Below are positions 55,427 to 63,763 of a stretch of 64,000 bases of DNA, one piece after another. Below the pieces are notes generated by a model. It did not search any database, had not been told where the DNA came from, and worked only from the letters and a program-made list of their open reading frames with translations. This DNA comes from Gammaproteobacteria bacterium (GTDB lineage Bacteria; Pseudomonadota; Gammaproteobacteria; Steroidobacterales; Steroidobacteraceae). The position numbers and the translations under genes were made by a program. The stretch's first letter is position 1. Each line of letters starts with the position of its first letter. The stretch lies in NCBI GenBank assembly GCA_025357835.1, contig JANYLM010000146.1, positions 22,195 to 86,194 on the forward strand. Direction: 5' to 3'.

Positions 55427-56863
55427 ATGACTTACGACAATCGGCAGTTCTACATTGACGGCGCCTGGGTCGATCCGGTCGAACCCAAGGAATTCAAGGC
55501 TATCAACCCGGCCACCGAGGCTGTTGCCGGCGTGATCTCCATGGGTAGCGCAAAGGATGTGGATCTGGCCGTTGCGGCTGCGCGCCGCGCTTTCGATAGC
55601 TATTCGCGCACCAGCCCGGCCGAGCGCCTGGCCCTGATGGAGCGCATCCTTGCGGCCTACAAGGCACACTTCGATGAAATCGCGCAGGCGATTTCCACGG
55701 AAATGGGCGCGCCCGTGACGCTCGCCAAGGGATCGCAAACCCGCATTGGCGTCGGCCATATCAGCGCCATGATCGAGGTGCTGAAAACCTTCAAGTTCGA
55801 GGAAATGCGCGGCACCGTGCGCCTGGTGCAAGAGCCCGTAGGCGTGTGCGCCTTGATCACGCCGTGGAATTGGCCGATGAACCAGGTGGCCGCGAAAGTC
55901 GTGCCCGCGCTCGCCGCCGGCTGCACCATGGTGCTTAAGCCCTCGGAGTATTCACCGTTCAGCGCCATCCTGTGGGCCAAGGTCATGCACGAGGCCGGCG
56001 TTCCCAAAGGTGTGTTCAATCTCATCAACGGCGATGGCATCAACGTCGGCGCGCCCCTGTCCTCGCATCGTGAAGTCGACATGGTGTCGTTTACCGGATC
56101 GACTCGAGCCGGCACCGAGGTCGCGCGCAGCGCTGCCGCATCGGTCAAGCGAGTGCACCAGGAATTGGGCGGCAAATCACCGAACGTATTGCTGGACGAC
56201 GCCGACTTCGAGCGCGCCGTGAAGCAAAGCGTGCTGCATGTATTTCAAAATTCCGGCCAGTCCTGTAATGCGCCGACCCGCATGCTGGTTCCAGCAAGCA
56301 AAATGGCGGCGGTGGAAGCCATTGCCAAGCGCATCACCGAGACTTTGGTCGTTGTGGGTGATCCCACTGCGGACAAGACCACCGTGGGCCCCGTGGTGTC
56401 CAAACTGCAGTTCGAACGCATCGAGGGCTTTATCGAGAAGGGCATTGCTGAGGGCGCGCACGTCATTACCGGCGGCGCCGGCCGCCCCGAGGGCCTGAGC
56501 AAGGGCTACTTCGTCAAGCCGACGATTTTCTCGAACGTGCGCAACGACATGACCATTGCGCGCGAGGAGATATTCGGACCGGTGCTGTGCATACTGCCCT
56601 ATGAGACCGAGGAGGAAGCGGTGCAGATTGCCAACGACACGCCGTACGGCTTGGCCGCCTACGTCTGGTCGCAGGACAACGTGCGCGCACGCCGCGTCGG
56701 GAACCGCATCCGAGCCGGTCAGGTCGCCCTGAACGGCGCGTCGGGCGATATGCAGACTCCGTTCGGCGGCTTCAAAATGTCAGGCAACGGCCGTGAGTAC
56801 GGAGAATTCGGTCTGCGCGATTTCTTGGAGGTCAAAGCCATGATTGGGGTCGACGCCGCTTAA
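55427..56863 (+). CDS. NAD(P)-dependent aldehyde dehydrogenase
   Basis: 478-aa member of the ALDH superfamily. Nucleotide-binding PWNWPMNQVAAKVVPALAAG, the catalytic Glu in VHQELGGKSPNVLL and nucleophile Cys in QNSGQSCNAPTRM are present, then EEIFGPVLCILPYE. The C-terminus ends IGVDAA without a targeting signal. Family members act on many aldehydes, and substrate cannot be set here. ATG 55427 has GAGGGGCAGC before it. The stop shares one base with the ABC ATPase start, so it leads the export cluster. A TAGAAT box lies at 55383-55388, 38 bases upstream of the start. Confidence 0.88.
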   Translation: MTYDNRQFYIDGAWVDPVEPKEFKAINPATEAVAGVISMGSAKDVDLAVAAARRAFDSYSRTSPAERLALMERILAAYKAHFDEIAQAISTEMGAPVTLAKGSQTRIGVGHISAMIEVLKTFKFEEMRGTVRLVQEPVGVCALITPWNWPMNQVAAKVVPALAAGCTMVLKPSEYSPFSAILWAKVMHEAGVPKGVFNLINGDGINVGAPLSSHREVDMVSFTGSTRAGTEVARSAAASVKRVHQELGGKSPNVLLDDADFERAVKQSVLHVFQNSGQSCNAPTRMLVPASKMAAVEAIAKRITETLVVVGDPTADKTTVGPVVSKLQFERIEGFIEKGIAEGAHVITGGAGRPEGLSKGYFVKPTIFSNVRNDMTIAREEIFGPVLCILPYETEEEAVQIANDTPYGLAAYVWSQDNVRARRVGNRIRAGQVALNGASGDMQTPFGGFKMSGNGREYGEFGLRDFLEVKAMIGVDAA

Positions 56864-57588
56864 TGCTGGTGGATCGGCCATTGTCCATCGATGGGGCTTT
56901 GGCCGATCCCGCCGTTCTACGGCTGGAGAACCTCAGCAAACGCTATTCGCGGGATCGCCCGGCAATCCTCGACGGCATTGATCTGGAGCTGCGGCAGGGC
57001 GAGTACCTGGCCGTCATGGGGGAATCCGGCGTGGGCAAATCCACGCTGCTCAATTTACTGGCCGGACTCGATCACCCGGATTCAGGGCGAATCCTGCTCG
57101 AAGGAATCGATCTATCGACTTTGGACGACGACGCCGTCACTTTGCTGCGGCGTCGCTCGGTCGGATTCGTCTTTCAAGCCTTTCATGTCCTGCCCTATCT
57201 GAGCGTGGAGCAGAACGTCGCACTGCCCCTCGATTTATTGGGAGTCAGAGAACCCGAGCGCAGTCGACGCACCGCTGAGATCTTAGCGGCGGTGGGCATC
57301 GCCCCACTCGCCCGGCGATACGCGCGCGAGCTGTCGGGCGGCGAGGTACAGCGCATCGCCATCGCACGCGCCTTGGTGCATAAGCCGCGTTTGCTGCTGG
57401 CCGATGAGCCGACGGGAAATCTCGACCCGCGCAGCGCGGCGCAGACCCTGGCGTTACTTCGAGCCCAAGTCAAAGCAAATGCCGGCGGCGGCATATTGAT
57501 CACCCACTCGCGCACCGCGGCGGAAACGGCCGATCGCATCTTGGTGCTCGATGTCGGCGGACTGAAACCCTTAAGAGCCGGTGGATGA
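56863..57588 (+). CDS. ABC transporter ATP-binding protein (LolD/MacB-type, Att cluster)
   Basis: 241-aa ATPase: Walker A VMGESGVGKSTLL, Q-loop VFQAFHVLPYL, signature LSGGEVQRIAIARAL and Walker B LLLADEPTGNLD. The LolD/MacB type pairs with FtsX-like permeases. It overlaps the aldehyde dehydrogenase by one base and the permease start by four. With the two following genes it forms an AttEFGH-like set, where E is the ATPase, F and G the permeases and H the lipocalin-like partner. The substrate of such systems is not known. Confidence 0.92.
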   Translation: MLVDRPLSIDGALADPAVLRLENLSKRYSRDRPAILDGIDLELRQGEYLAVMGESGVGKSTLLNLLAGLDHPDSGRILLEGIDLSTLDDDAVTLLRRRSVGFVFQAFHVLPYLSVEQNVALPLDLLGVREPERSRRTAEILAAVGIAPLARRYARELSGGEVQRIAIARALVHKPRLLLADEPTGNLDPRSAAQTLALLRAQVKANAGGGILITHSRTAAETADRILVLDVGGLKPLRAGG

Positions 57589-60119
57589 GAACCCCGCACG
57601 ATTCCCGCGGCGCGTTCACCATTTGGCGTGTTCTGTTGCTGGCGCAATTAAGAGAATCACCCGTGCGACTGCTGGTCACCGTGCTTGCCATCGCGCTAGG
57701 GGTGGCGCTCGGCGCAGCGGTATACCAAGTCAATAGCTCCGCTCTCAATGAATTCGGCTTGGCCACGAAACGGCTGGTGGGCGAAGCCGATGTTGTCGTG
57801 CGCGGTCCGCGCGAGGGATTTTCCGAGCTGCTGTTTACCCGGCTGGCGAACGACGCCGCGGTAAGTGAGGCTAGCCCGGTGCTGGAACTGGAGGTGGCAC
57901 TGCCCGGGCGACGCGACACTCTCAAGGTCTTGGGAGTAGACCCTTTCCGTGCCGCCACCCTGCAGCCCGCGCTCATCGGCGATATTGCCGGCGGCTTGTT
58001 CGCACTCTTCCAGCCGAACGGCATATATTTGAGCATCAGCGCCGCTCAGGAACTTCAGTTGCACCCTGGCGATCCGCTGCAAGTCATCGTCGGCAGCTCG
58101 CCTAAGACACTGCAGGTCATCGGCATTCTGTCGGAAGGTACGTACTCTCAAGCATTGGGGCTGATGGACATTGCCTCGGCGCAATGGACTTTCAATCAAA
58201 TCGGCCGACTGAATCGCATCGACCTGCGCCTGAATCCGGGAAACGACGTCGACGCATTTCGCCGCAAACTTGGGCCCACCTTGCCAGTCGGTGTTCTCGC
58301 TATTGCTCCGCAAGTCGAGCGCGACCGCGCCGTGACTGTGACGCGCGCGTATCGAGTCAACCTGAACATGCTGGCGCTGGTCGCACTGTGGACCGGCGCG
58401 TTCTTGATTTTTTCAACGCAATCCCTAGCGGTGCTGCGTAGGCGTCAATCCCTGGCATTGCTGCGGGCACTGGGGGTGACGCGGAGCCAATTGCAGAAAG
58501 CCCTCGTCGGCGAAGGCGCCGCCCTCGGAGTCGTCGGCTCACTCCTCGGCGTCATTCTCGGCTTGGCTATTGCCGCCGCAATCTTGCGCTTCTTGACGGG
58601 CGACCTCGGCAATGGCCAATTGCGCGCCGTCGGCGCATCGATGCGTGCGGCGTCGCTGCCCATGTTTGCGTTTTTCCTGATGGGTACAGTAGTCGCCAGT
58701 ATCGGTGCCTGGTTTCCGGCCCGCGCGGCGGCGTACCAACCGCCAGCCCGCTCCCTGAAGGGCGGCGACGGTGACTTCGCCGTAGTGGCTCGAAGCAGCG
58801 CGTACTCCGGCCTTGCCCTATTGATTGTGGGGGCCGCGCTATCCCGGTTGCCGTCCATGGCCGGGCTGCCGGTATTCGGCTACGCCGCGATCGCCTCGAT
58901 GTTATTCGGCGCGGTGTTGCTAGTGCCGACGCTGACCGTCAAAGGCTTGGGTCTGGTGCCACGCACCCGCCGCATTGTGCTCGACACCGCCGTGGCGCAG
59001 TTGCGTGAAAACGTCGGACTCTCGACCTTGAGCCTGGCATCCATCATCGTCAGTTTCAGTCTGATGGTCGCCATGGCCATTATGGTGCACTCGTTCCGAA
59101 CGTCCTTCGATCACTGGTTGGGCAGAATGCTGCCCGCCGATATGCAACTGCGCGAGCCCTTGGGCAATGACACGGCGTATTGGTCGGCCGCGGACCAAGC
59201 GAAGCTCGCGGCGGTCCCTGGAATATCGCGCCTGGAGTTTCGCCGTACCCGTCAGCTACTGCTCGACCCGGCCCGTGCGCCGGTGACATTGATTGCACGT
59301 GGTTCAACGGCCGCACAGGCAGCAGAAGAATTGGCCCTGGTGCGCAGCGGCAAGCTACCCCTGCCGTCCACGGCCGCGCCGGTGTGGATATCCGAGGCCT
59401 TGCAAGACATCTACGGGTACAGGATCGGCGATCCCATCGACCTACCGCTCGGGGGCCACAGCAGGCGGTTCGTGGTGGCCGGCATTTGGCGCGACTATTC
59501 GCGCATGTTCGGTTCCCTCGTGATTTCACGGCAGGCGTATCTTGAGGCAACCGGCGACGGCGGCGCCAACGAGGGGTCCATATGGCTGGATGCCGGCGCA
59601 AGCGCCTCACTCGTGGAAGCACAGCTCCGCGCTCGGTTCGCACGCGGCGATTCATTTGAAGTATTGACGAGCACCGCGTTGCGCGAGCGCTCGCTGCAAA
59701 TCTTCGATCGAGCCTTTGTGATCACTTACGCGCTCGAAGCCATCGCCGTCATCATTGGTCTCACCGGCGTGAGCTTTGCGGCGAGTTCGACCGCCCTCGC
59801 CCGCCGCGCGGAGTTCGGCATGTTGCGGCATATCGGCATGCTGCGCGGACAAATCATCGGCATGCTTGCCAGCGAAGGCGTTCTCACCAGCGCCTTCGGC
59901 GTTGCATATGGACTCGCGCTCGGCACCGCATTGAGCTTGATCCTGGTTTACGTGATCAATCGCCAGTCTTTTAACTGGAGCATCGATCTTGCCATTCCGG
60001 CCTGGCAACTCGCCCTACTCAGCCTCACGTTGATCGCCGCCGCCGCCATCACCGCCATTTGGAGCGGACGCGCCGCCATGAGTCAGGACGCCGTGCGGGC
60101 CGTGCGCGAGGACTGGTGA
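57585..60119 (+). CDS. FtsX-like ABC permease, two domains fused
   Basis: 844-aa integral membrane protein. The first half has an N-terminal helix (RLLVTVLAIALGVALGAAVY), a periplasmic MacB-like domain, then a three-helix FtsX block with LALLRALGVTRSQLQKALVG. The second half repeats the pattern, ending EFGMLRHIGMLRGQIIGMLA and a C-terminal FtsX block. In the Att system two separate permeases (AttF and AttG) do this; here they are one chain. It starts by a 4-base overlap with the ATPase and is followed by the AttH-like gene after four bases. No known substrate. Confidence 0.9.
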   Translation: MRTPHDSRGAFTIWRVLLLAQLRESPVRLLVTVLAIALGVALGAAVYQVNSSALNEFGLATKRLVGEADVVVRGPREGFSELLFTRLANDAAVSEASPVLELEVALPGRRDTLKVLGVDPFRAATLQPALIGDIAGGLFALFQPNGIYLSISAAQELQLHPGDPLQVIVGSSPKTLQVIGILSEGTYSQALGLMDIASAQWTFNQIGRLNRIDLRLNPGNDVDAFRRKLGPTLPVGVLAIAPQVERDRAVTVTRAYRVNLNMLALVALWTGAFLIFSTQSLAVLRRRQSLALLRALGVTRSQLQKALVGEGAALGVVGSLLGVILGLAIAAAILRFLTGDLGNGQLRAVGASMRAASLPMFAFFLMGTVVASIGAWFPARAAAYQPPARSLKGGDGDFAVVARSSAYSGLALLIVGAALSRLPSMAGLPVFGYAAIASMLFGAVLLVPTLTVKGLGLVPRTRRIVLDTAVAQLRENVGLSTLSLASIIVSFSLMVAMAIMVHSFRTSFDHWLGRMLPADMQLREPLGNDTAYWSAADQAKLAAVPGISRLEFRRTRQLLLDPARAPVTLIARGSTAAQAAEELALVRSGKLPLPSTAAPVWISEALQDIYGYRIGDPIDLPLGGHSRRFVVAGIWRDYSRMFGSLVISRQAYLEATGDGGANEGSIWLDAGASASLVEAQLRARFARGDSFEVLTSTALRERSLQIFDRAFVITYALEAIAVIIGLTGVSFAASSTALARRAEFGMLRHIGMLRGQIIGMLASEGVLTSAFGVAYGLALGTALSLILVYVINRQSFNWSIDLAIPAWQLALLSLTLIAAAAITAIWSGRAAMSQDAVRAVREDW

Positions 60120-60123
60120 CGGC

Positions 60124-61254
60124 ATGAGCACATCATGGACACATTGGGCGGCAAGCCTGGGCGCCGCCGTTGGATCGGTGAGCATGGTTTCCTTGGTAGT
60201 AATGCCCCCGCGCTCAGCGGCAGCGCCGTTTCGCTCTGCCGCAATGCCCTCCTACGCGCCCGTCACCGCCAATCAACCGCTGATATTTCCCGTCGACTAC
60301 GGCAGTCATCCGCAATTTCGCACCGAGTGGTGGTACGTCACCGGCTGGTTGACCACCGAACGCAACGAGTCTCTGGGCTTTCAAATCACTTTTTTCCGCA
60401 CCAAACCGGACGTGGACACAGCAAACCCCAGCGCATTCGCGCCACGCCAGATACTGATCGCGCATTGCGCCATCAGCGACCCGAAGCGCGGCCGGCTATG
60501 GCAGGACCAACGCATCCGGCGCTCCGGATTGGGATTGGCCGAGGCGGCGACAGGTGACACCGATGTGTGGATCGATCGATGGGCGATCAAACGCAATGCG
60601 ACCGCTTATACCGCGAAGATCGATGCCGAGGACTTTTCATTCGATCTGTCTCTGTTGCCGACACAAGCGATTCTGCTCAACGGAGATTCCGGTGTCAGTC
60701 GCAAGGGCCCTTCCCCTGAAGCAGCGAGCTACTACTACAGTCTGCCGCATATGCGGGCGTCGGGCGCTATCTCGCGTCAGGGCAGCAAGGACCGAGTAAC
60801 GGGCGAAGCCTGGTTCGATCACGAATGGTCCAGCGAGTACCTGGACGATCAGGCAGTCGGCTGGGACTGGATCGGCATCAATTTGGACGACGGCGCCGCA
60901 CTGATGGCCTTCCGTATCCGCGGCGCTCAGGGCGAGCAGCGCTGGGCCGGCGGCACTCTGCGGGGCAGCGACGGTCATGTGCAGATTCTGCAGCCTACCG
61001 ATATAGAATTTCGGGAGGACCGACGATGGGCATCACCGCGAACGCGCATCGCCTATCCGGTGCAATGGCACATCAGGGCAGGAACCCGAGAGTTCGACCT
61101 CGAACCCCTCCTCGACGATCAAGAGAACGATACCCGGCTTTCCACCGGGGCGATCTATTGGGAGGGCGCCATGCGGGCCTATGAGCAACGCCGAGCCGTG
61201 GGTCGTGGATATTTGGAGCTGACGGGATACGGAGAGCGATTGAAGCTACGGTAA
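60124..61254 (+). CDS. AttH-like lipocalin-fold protein
   Basis: 376 aa. A signal or anchor helix (SLGAAVGSVSMVSLVVM) is followed by the tandem lipocalin-like fold of AttH/CrtC-type proteins. Conserved features include FRTEWWYVTGWLTTE and LGFQITFFRTKP, the catalytic-looking GEAWFDHEWSSEYL and WDWIGINLDDGAALMAFRI. CrtC carotenoid hydratases share the domain, but no carotenoid genes are here. The gene is last of the ATPase-permease-AttH trio, which suggests it receives or modifies the exported lipid-like compound. This is inference. Confidence 0.86.
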   Translation: MSTSWTHWAASLGAAVGSVSMVSLVVMPPRSAAAPFRSAAMPSYAPVTANQPLIFPVDYGSHPQFRTEWWYVTGWLTTERNESLGFQITFFRTKPDVDTANPSAFAPRQILIAHCAISDPKRGRLWQDQRIRRSGLGLAEAATGDTDVWIDRWAIKRNATAYTAKIDAEDFSFDLSLLPTQAILLNGDSGVSRKGPSPEAASYYYSLPHMRASGAISRQGSKDRVTGEAWFDHEWSSEYLDDQAVGWDWIGINLDDGAALMAFRIRGAQGEQRWAGGTLRGSDGHVQILQPTDIEFREDRRWASPRTRIAYPVQWHIRAGTREFDLEPLLDDQENDTRLSTGAIYWEGAMRAYEQRRAVGRGYLELTGYGERLKLR

Positions 61255-61260
61255 GATCAA

Positions 61261-61290
61261 TTGAGTCAATCTGGTATGGCACGCTATAGG
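61261..61290 (+). promoter_or_regulatory. Possible promoter of the amine-dehydrogenase-like gene
   Basis: TTGAGT (61261-61266), an 18-base spacer and TATAGG (61285-61290) lie 11 bases upstream of ATG 61302. A start point near 61297 would give a leader of about five bases. The preceding gene ends at 61254, so the following pair may be a separate transcript from the Att cluster. Confidence 0.4.
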
Positions 61291-61301
61291 ATCACTGCAC
61301 G

Positions 61302-63398
61302 ATGCCCCGAGACCCCCGCTACGATATTCTCTTTGAGCCGATCAAAATCGGACCCGTGATCGCCAAAAACCGCTTCTACCAGGTGCCTCACTGCAATGGC
61401 ATGGGACATGTCAGGCCTCGAGCTCATGCCGCCATGCGCGGCGTGAAAGCGCAAGGCGGGTGGGGAGTGGTGAGCACGGAGGAAGTGGAAATTCATCCCA
61501 CCAGCGATCTTTCGCCCTACATTGAAGGCCGCCTGTGGGACGAACACGATGTGCCGGCCCTCGCCCTGACCACCGAGGCCATCCACCAATATGGGGCGTT
61601 GGCCGCCATCGAATTGGTGCATGCGGGCATGAATGCGCCAAATCTCTACTCGCGCGAGGCTTCGATGGCGCCGAGTCCGATTGTAAATCCTGCCAGTTAC
61701 GCACCCGCCCAAGCTCGGGGAATGACCCTGCGCGATATCCGCGACTATCGGCGCTGGCACCGCGCCGCGGCATTGCACGCCCGTCGGGCGGGATTCGATA
61801 TCATCTATGTCTACGCGGGCCACAGCCTATCTCTGGCCATGCATTTTCTACAAAGCAGGCACAACCATAGGACCGATCAGTACGGTGGAAGCCTCAAGAA
61901 TCGCGCCCGCCTATTACGCGAACTGATCGAGGACACTAAGGAAGCCGTGGGCGCTACCTGCGCCGTGGCGGTGCGATTCGCAGTCGATGAACTACGCGGC
62001 TCCGATGGCATCAGCGCCGACAGTGAGGGACGCGAGATAGTCGAAATGCTCGCCGAGCTTCCCGACCTGTGGGACGTCAACGTCAGCGACTGGGCCAACG
62101 ACTCGAAGACATCGAGATTTGCCGCCGAAGGATATCAAGAGGATTTCGTACGCTTCGTCAAGAAAGTCACGACCAAGCCCGTGGTCGGCGTCGGCCGATT
62201 TACCTCCCCCGACACCATGGTCTCGCAAATTCGGCGCGGAGTCCTCGACTTAATCGGCGCGGCGCGACCGTCCATCGCCGACCCCTTCCTGCCGAATAAA
62301 ATCGACTCGGGCGACATCGACGATATCCGTGAGTGCATAGGCTGCAATATATGCGTCAGCGGCGATTACACCATGACCCCCATTCGATGCACGCAAAATC
62401 CCACCATGGGCGAGGAATGGCGCAAAGGCTGGCATCCCGAAGCCATCCCGGAACGCACGGGCAACGATTCGTTTCTCATCGTCGGTGCGGGCCCGGCGGG
62501 ATTGGAATGCGCGCGTCTGCTCGGCCGCCGGGGCTACGCCGTCCATGTAGCAGAAGCTCGTGAACTATTGGGCGGAAGGGTCACTCGGGAGGCATTGCTG
62601 CCCGGCCTGGGTGCCTGGGCTCGGGTCCGGGACTATCGATTGAATCAACTGAATAAGCTGCCGAATGTCGAGATTTTCCGCGCCAGTCACGTCACTGCCG
62701 ATCAAGTGCTGGAATTCGGAGCAACCCGAGTCGTGCTTGCCACCGGTGCAACGTGGCGCCACGATGGCGTAGGGCGTACCCATACACGGCCGATTCCGGG
62801 ATTCGATTCATCAAATTCAGTATTCACACCGGATGATCTGATGGACGGATTGCAGCCCTCTGGGCCGGTAATTGTGTTCGATGACGACCACTACTACCTA
62901 GGCGCAATTCTCGCCGAACGGCTCCACGCCGCCGGGCTCGCCGTCACACTGGTGACGCCGGCGGATCGCCTATCCGCCTGGACGGTCAATACCCTGGAAC
63001 AGCATGCCATTCAAAAGCGAGTCATGGATTTTGGGATTGAGATCGTCACCAGCCAGAACATTGTCGAATACGATGGCCGGCGAGCTGTCCTGCACTGCAC
63101 GTACACCGAACGCATCTCGGAGTTGCCGGCGGCGTCGATCGTCACGGTAACCTCACGCCACCCGAATGCCGATCTTGCCGCGTCGCTTGACGGCATGGGG
63201 GACTCAGTGAGAAACGCAGGGATCATTTCCGTGGACTCTATCGGCGATTGTTATGCGCCGAGTACGATCGCGGCCGCGGTCTACACAGGCCACCGTCACG
63301 CGCGCGAATTCGACTGGCCGCAGAGCGATGTCGCCGGATTCAGGCGCGAGCTTCCATCGACGATGGCCGGTGATGCTCCCCAGGAATTCAAGAGATGA
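61302..63398 (+). CDS. Trimethylamine/dimethylamine dehydrogenase-like iron-sulfur flavoprotein
   Basis: 698 aa. The N-terminal old-yellow-enzyme barrel begins PRDPRYDILFEPIKIGP and NRFYQVPHCNGMGH. The Cys (C31) is at the position that covalently holds FMN in trimethylamine dehydrogenase. After the barrel comes the [4Fe-4S] motif CIGCNICVSG with a further Cys in PIRCTQNP. The C-terminal part holds ADP/FAD-like binding folds with VGAGPAGLECARLLGRRG and VIVFDDDHYYLGAILAE. TMADH-like enzymes oxidise methylated amines; 2,4-dienoyl-CoA reductase is the close alternative family. No electron-transfer flavoprotein gene is adjacent. ATGA couples it to the ArsC-like gene. Confidence 0.86.
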   Translation: MPRDPRYDILFEPIKIGPVIAKNRFYQVPHCNGMGHVRPRAHAAMRGVKAQGGWGVVSTEEVEIHPTSDLSPYIEGRLWDEHDVPALALTTEAIHQYGALAAIELVHAGMNAPNLYSREASMAPSPIVNPASYAPAQARGMTLRDIRDYRRWHRAAALHARRAGFDIIYVYAGHSLSLAMHFLQSRHNHRTDQYGGSLKNRARLLRELIEDTKEAVGATCAVAVRFAVDELRGSDGISADSEGREIVEMLAELPDLWDVNVSDWANDSKTSRFAAEGYQEDFVRFVKKVTTKPVVGVGRFTSPDTMVSQIRRGVLDLIGAARPSIADPFLPNKIDSGDIDDIRECIGCNICVSGDYTMTPIRCTQNPTMGEEWRKGWHPEAIPERTGNDSFLIVGAGPAGLECARLLGRRGYAVHVAEARELLGGRVTREALLPGLGAWARVRDYRLNQLNKLPNVEIFRASHVTADQVLEFGATRVVLATGATWRHDGVGRTHTRPIPGFDSSNSVFTPDDLMDGLQPSGPVIVFDDDHYYLGAILAERLHAAGLAVTLVTPADRLSAWTVNTLEQHAIQKRVMDFGIEIVTSQNIVEYDGRRAVLHCTYTERISELPAASIVTVTSRHPNADLAASLDGMGDSVRNAGIISVDSIGDCYAPSTIAAAVYTGHRHAREFDWPQSDVAGFRRELPSTMAGDAPQEFKR

Positions 63399-63760
63399 CG
63401 GGCGTGACTATCTATCACAACCCCGCCTGCGGAACCTCGCGCAATACTCTCGCGCTCATTCGAAACGCCGGCATCGAGCCGCGGGTGATAGAATATCTCA
63501 AGACGCCGCCGGACCGCGCGACGCTGGAATCCCTGCTGGAGCGCATGTCCCTCAGTCCGCGCGAACTGCTTCGCGAGAACGGGACCCCATACGCCGAATT
63601 GGGCTTGAGCGCAGATCATTGGACCGACGCCCAATTGATCGATCACATGCTCACCCACCCCGTTCTCATGAACCGGCCGATAGTCGTGACGCCGCGGGGC
63701 GTGAAGCTCTGCCGGCCGTCGGAAATGGTGCTCGACATTCTTCCCTTGGCTCGCCCCTGA
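63395..63760 (+). CDS. arsC: ArsC-like arsenate reductase (glutaredoxin type)
   Basis: 121 aa. N-terminal IYHNPACGTSRNTLALIRNA has the catalytic Cys12 and the ArsC-family pattern. Arginine-bearing segments EYLKTPPDRATLESLL and LMNRPIVVTPRGVKLCRP are conserved. This clade includes true glutaredoxin-dependent arsenate reductases and uncharacterised YffB/Spx-like relatives. The CGTSRN sequence favours ArsC. No arsR, arsB or acr3 gene is adjacent, so a resistance role is only inferred. It overlaps the upstream gene by four bases and ends just before the long inverted repeat. Confidence 0.85.
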   Translation: MTGVTIYHNPACGTSRNTLALIRNAGIEPRVIEYLKTPPDRATLESLLERMSLSPRELLRENGTPYAELGLSADHWTDAQLIDHMLTHPVLMNRPIVVTPRGVKLCRPSEMVLDILPLARP

Positions 63761-63763
63761 AAG

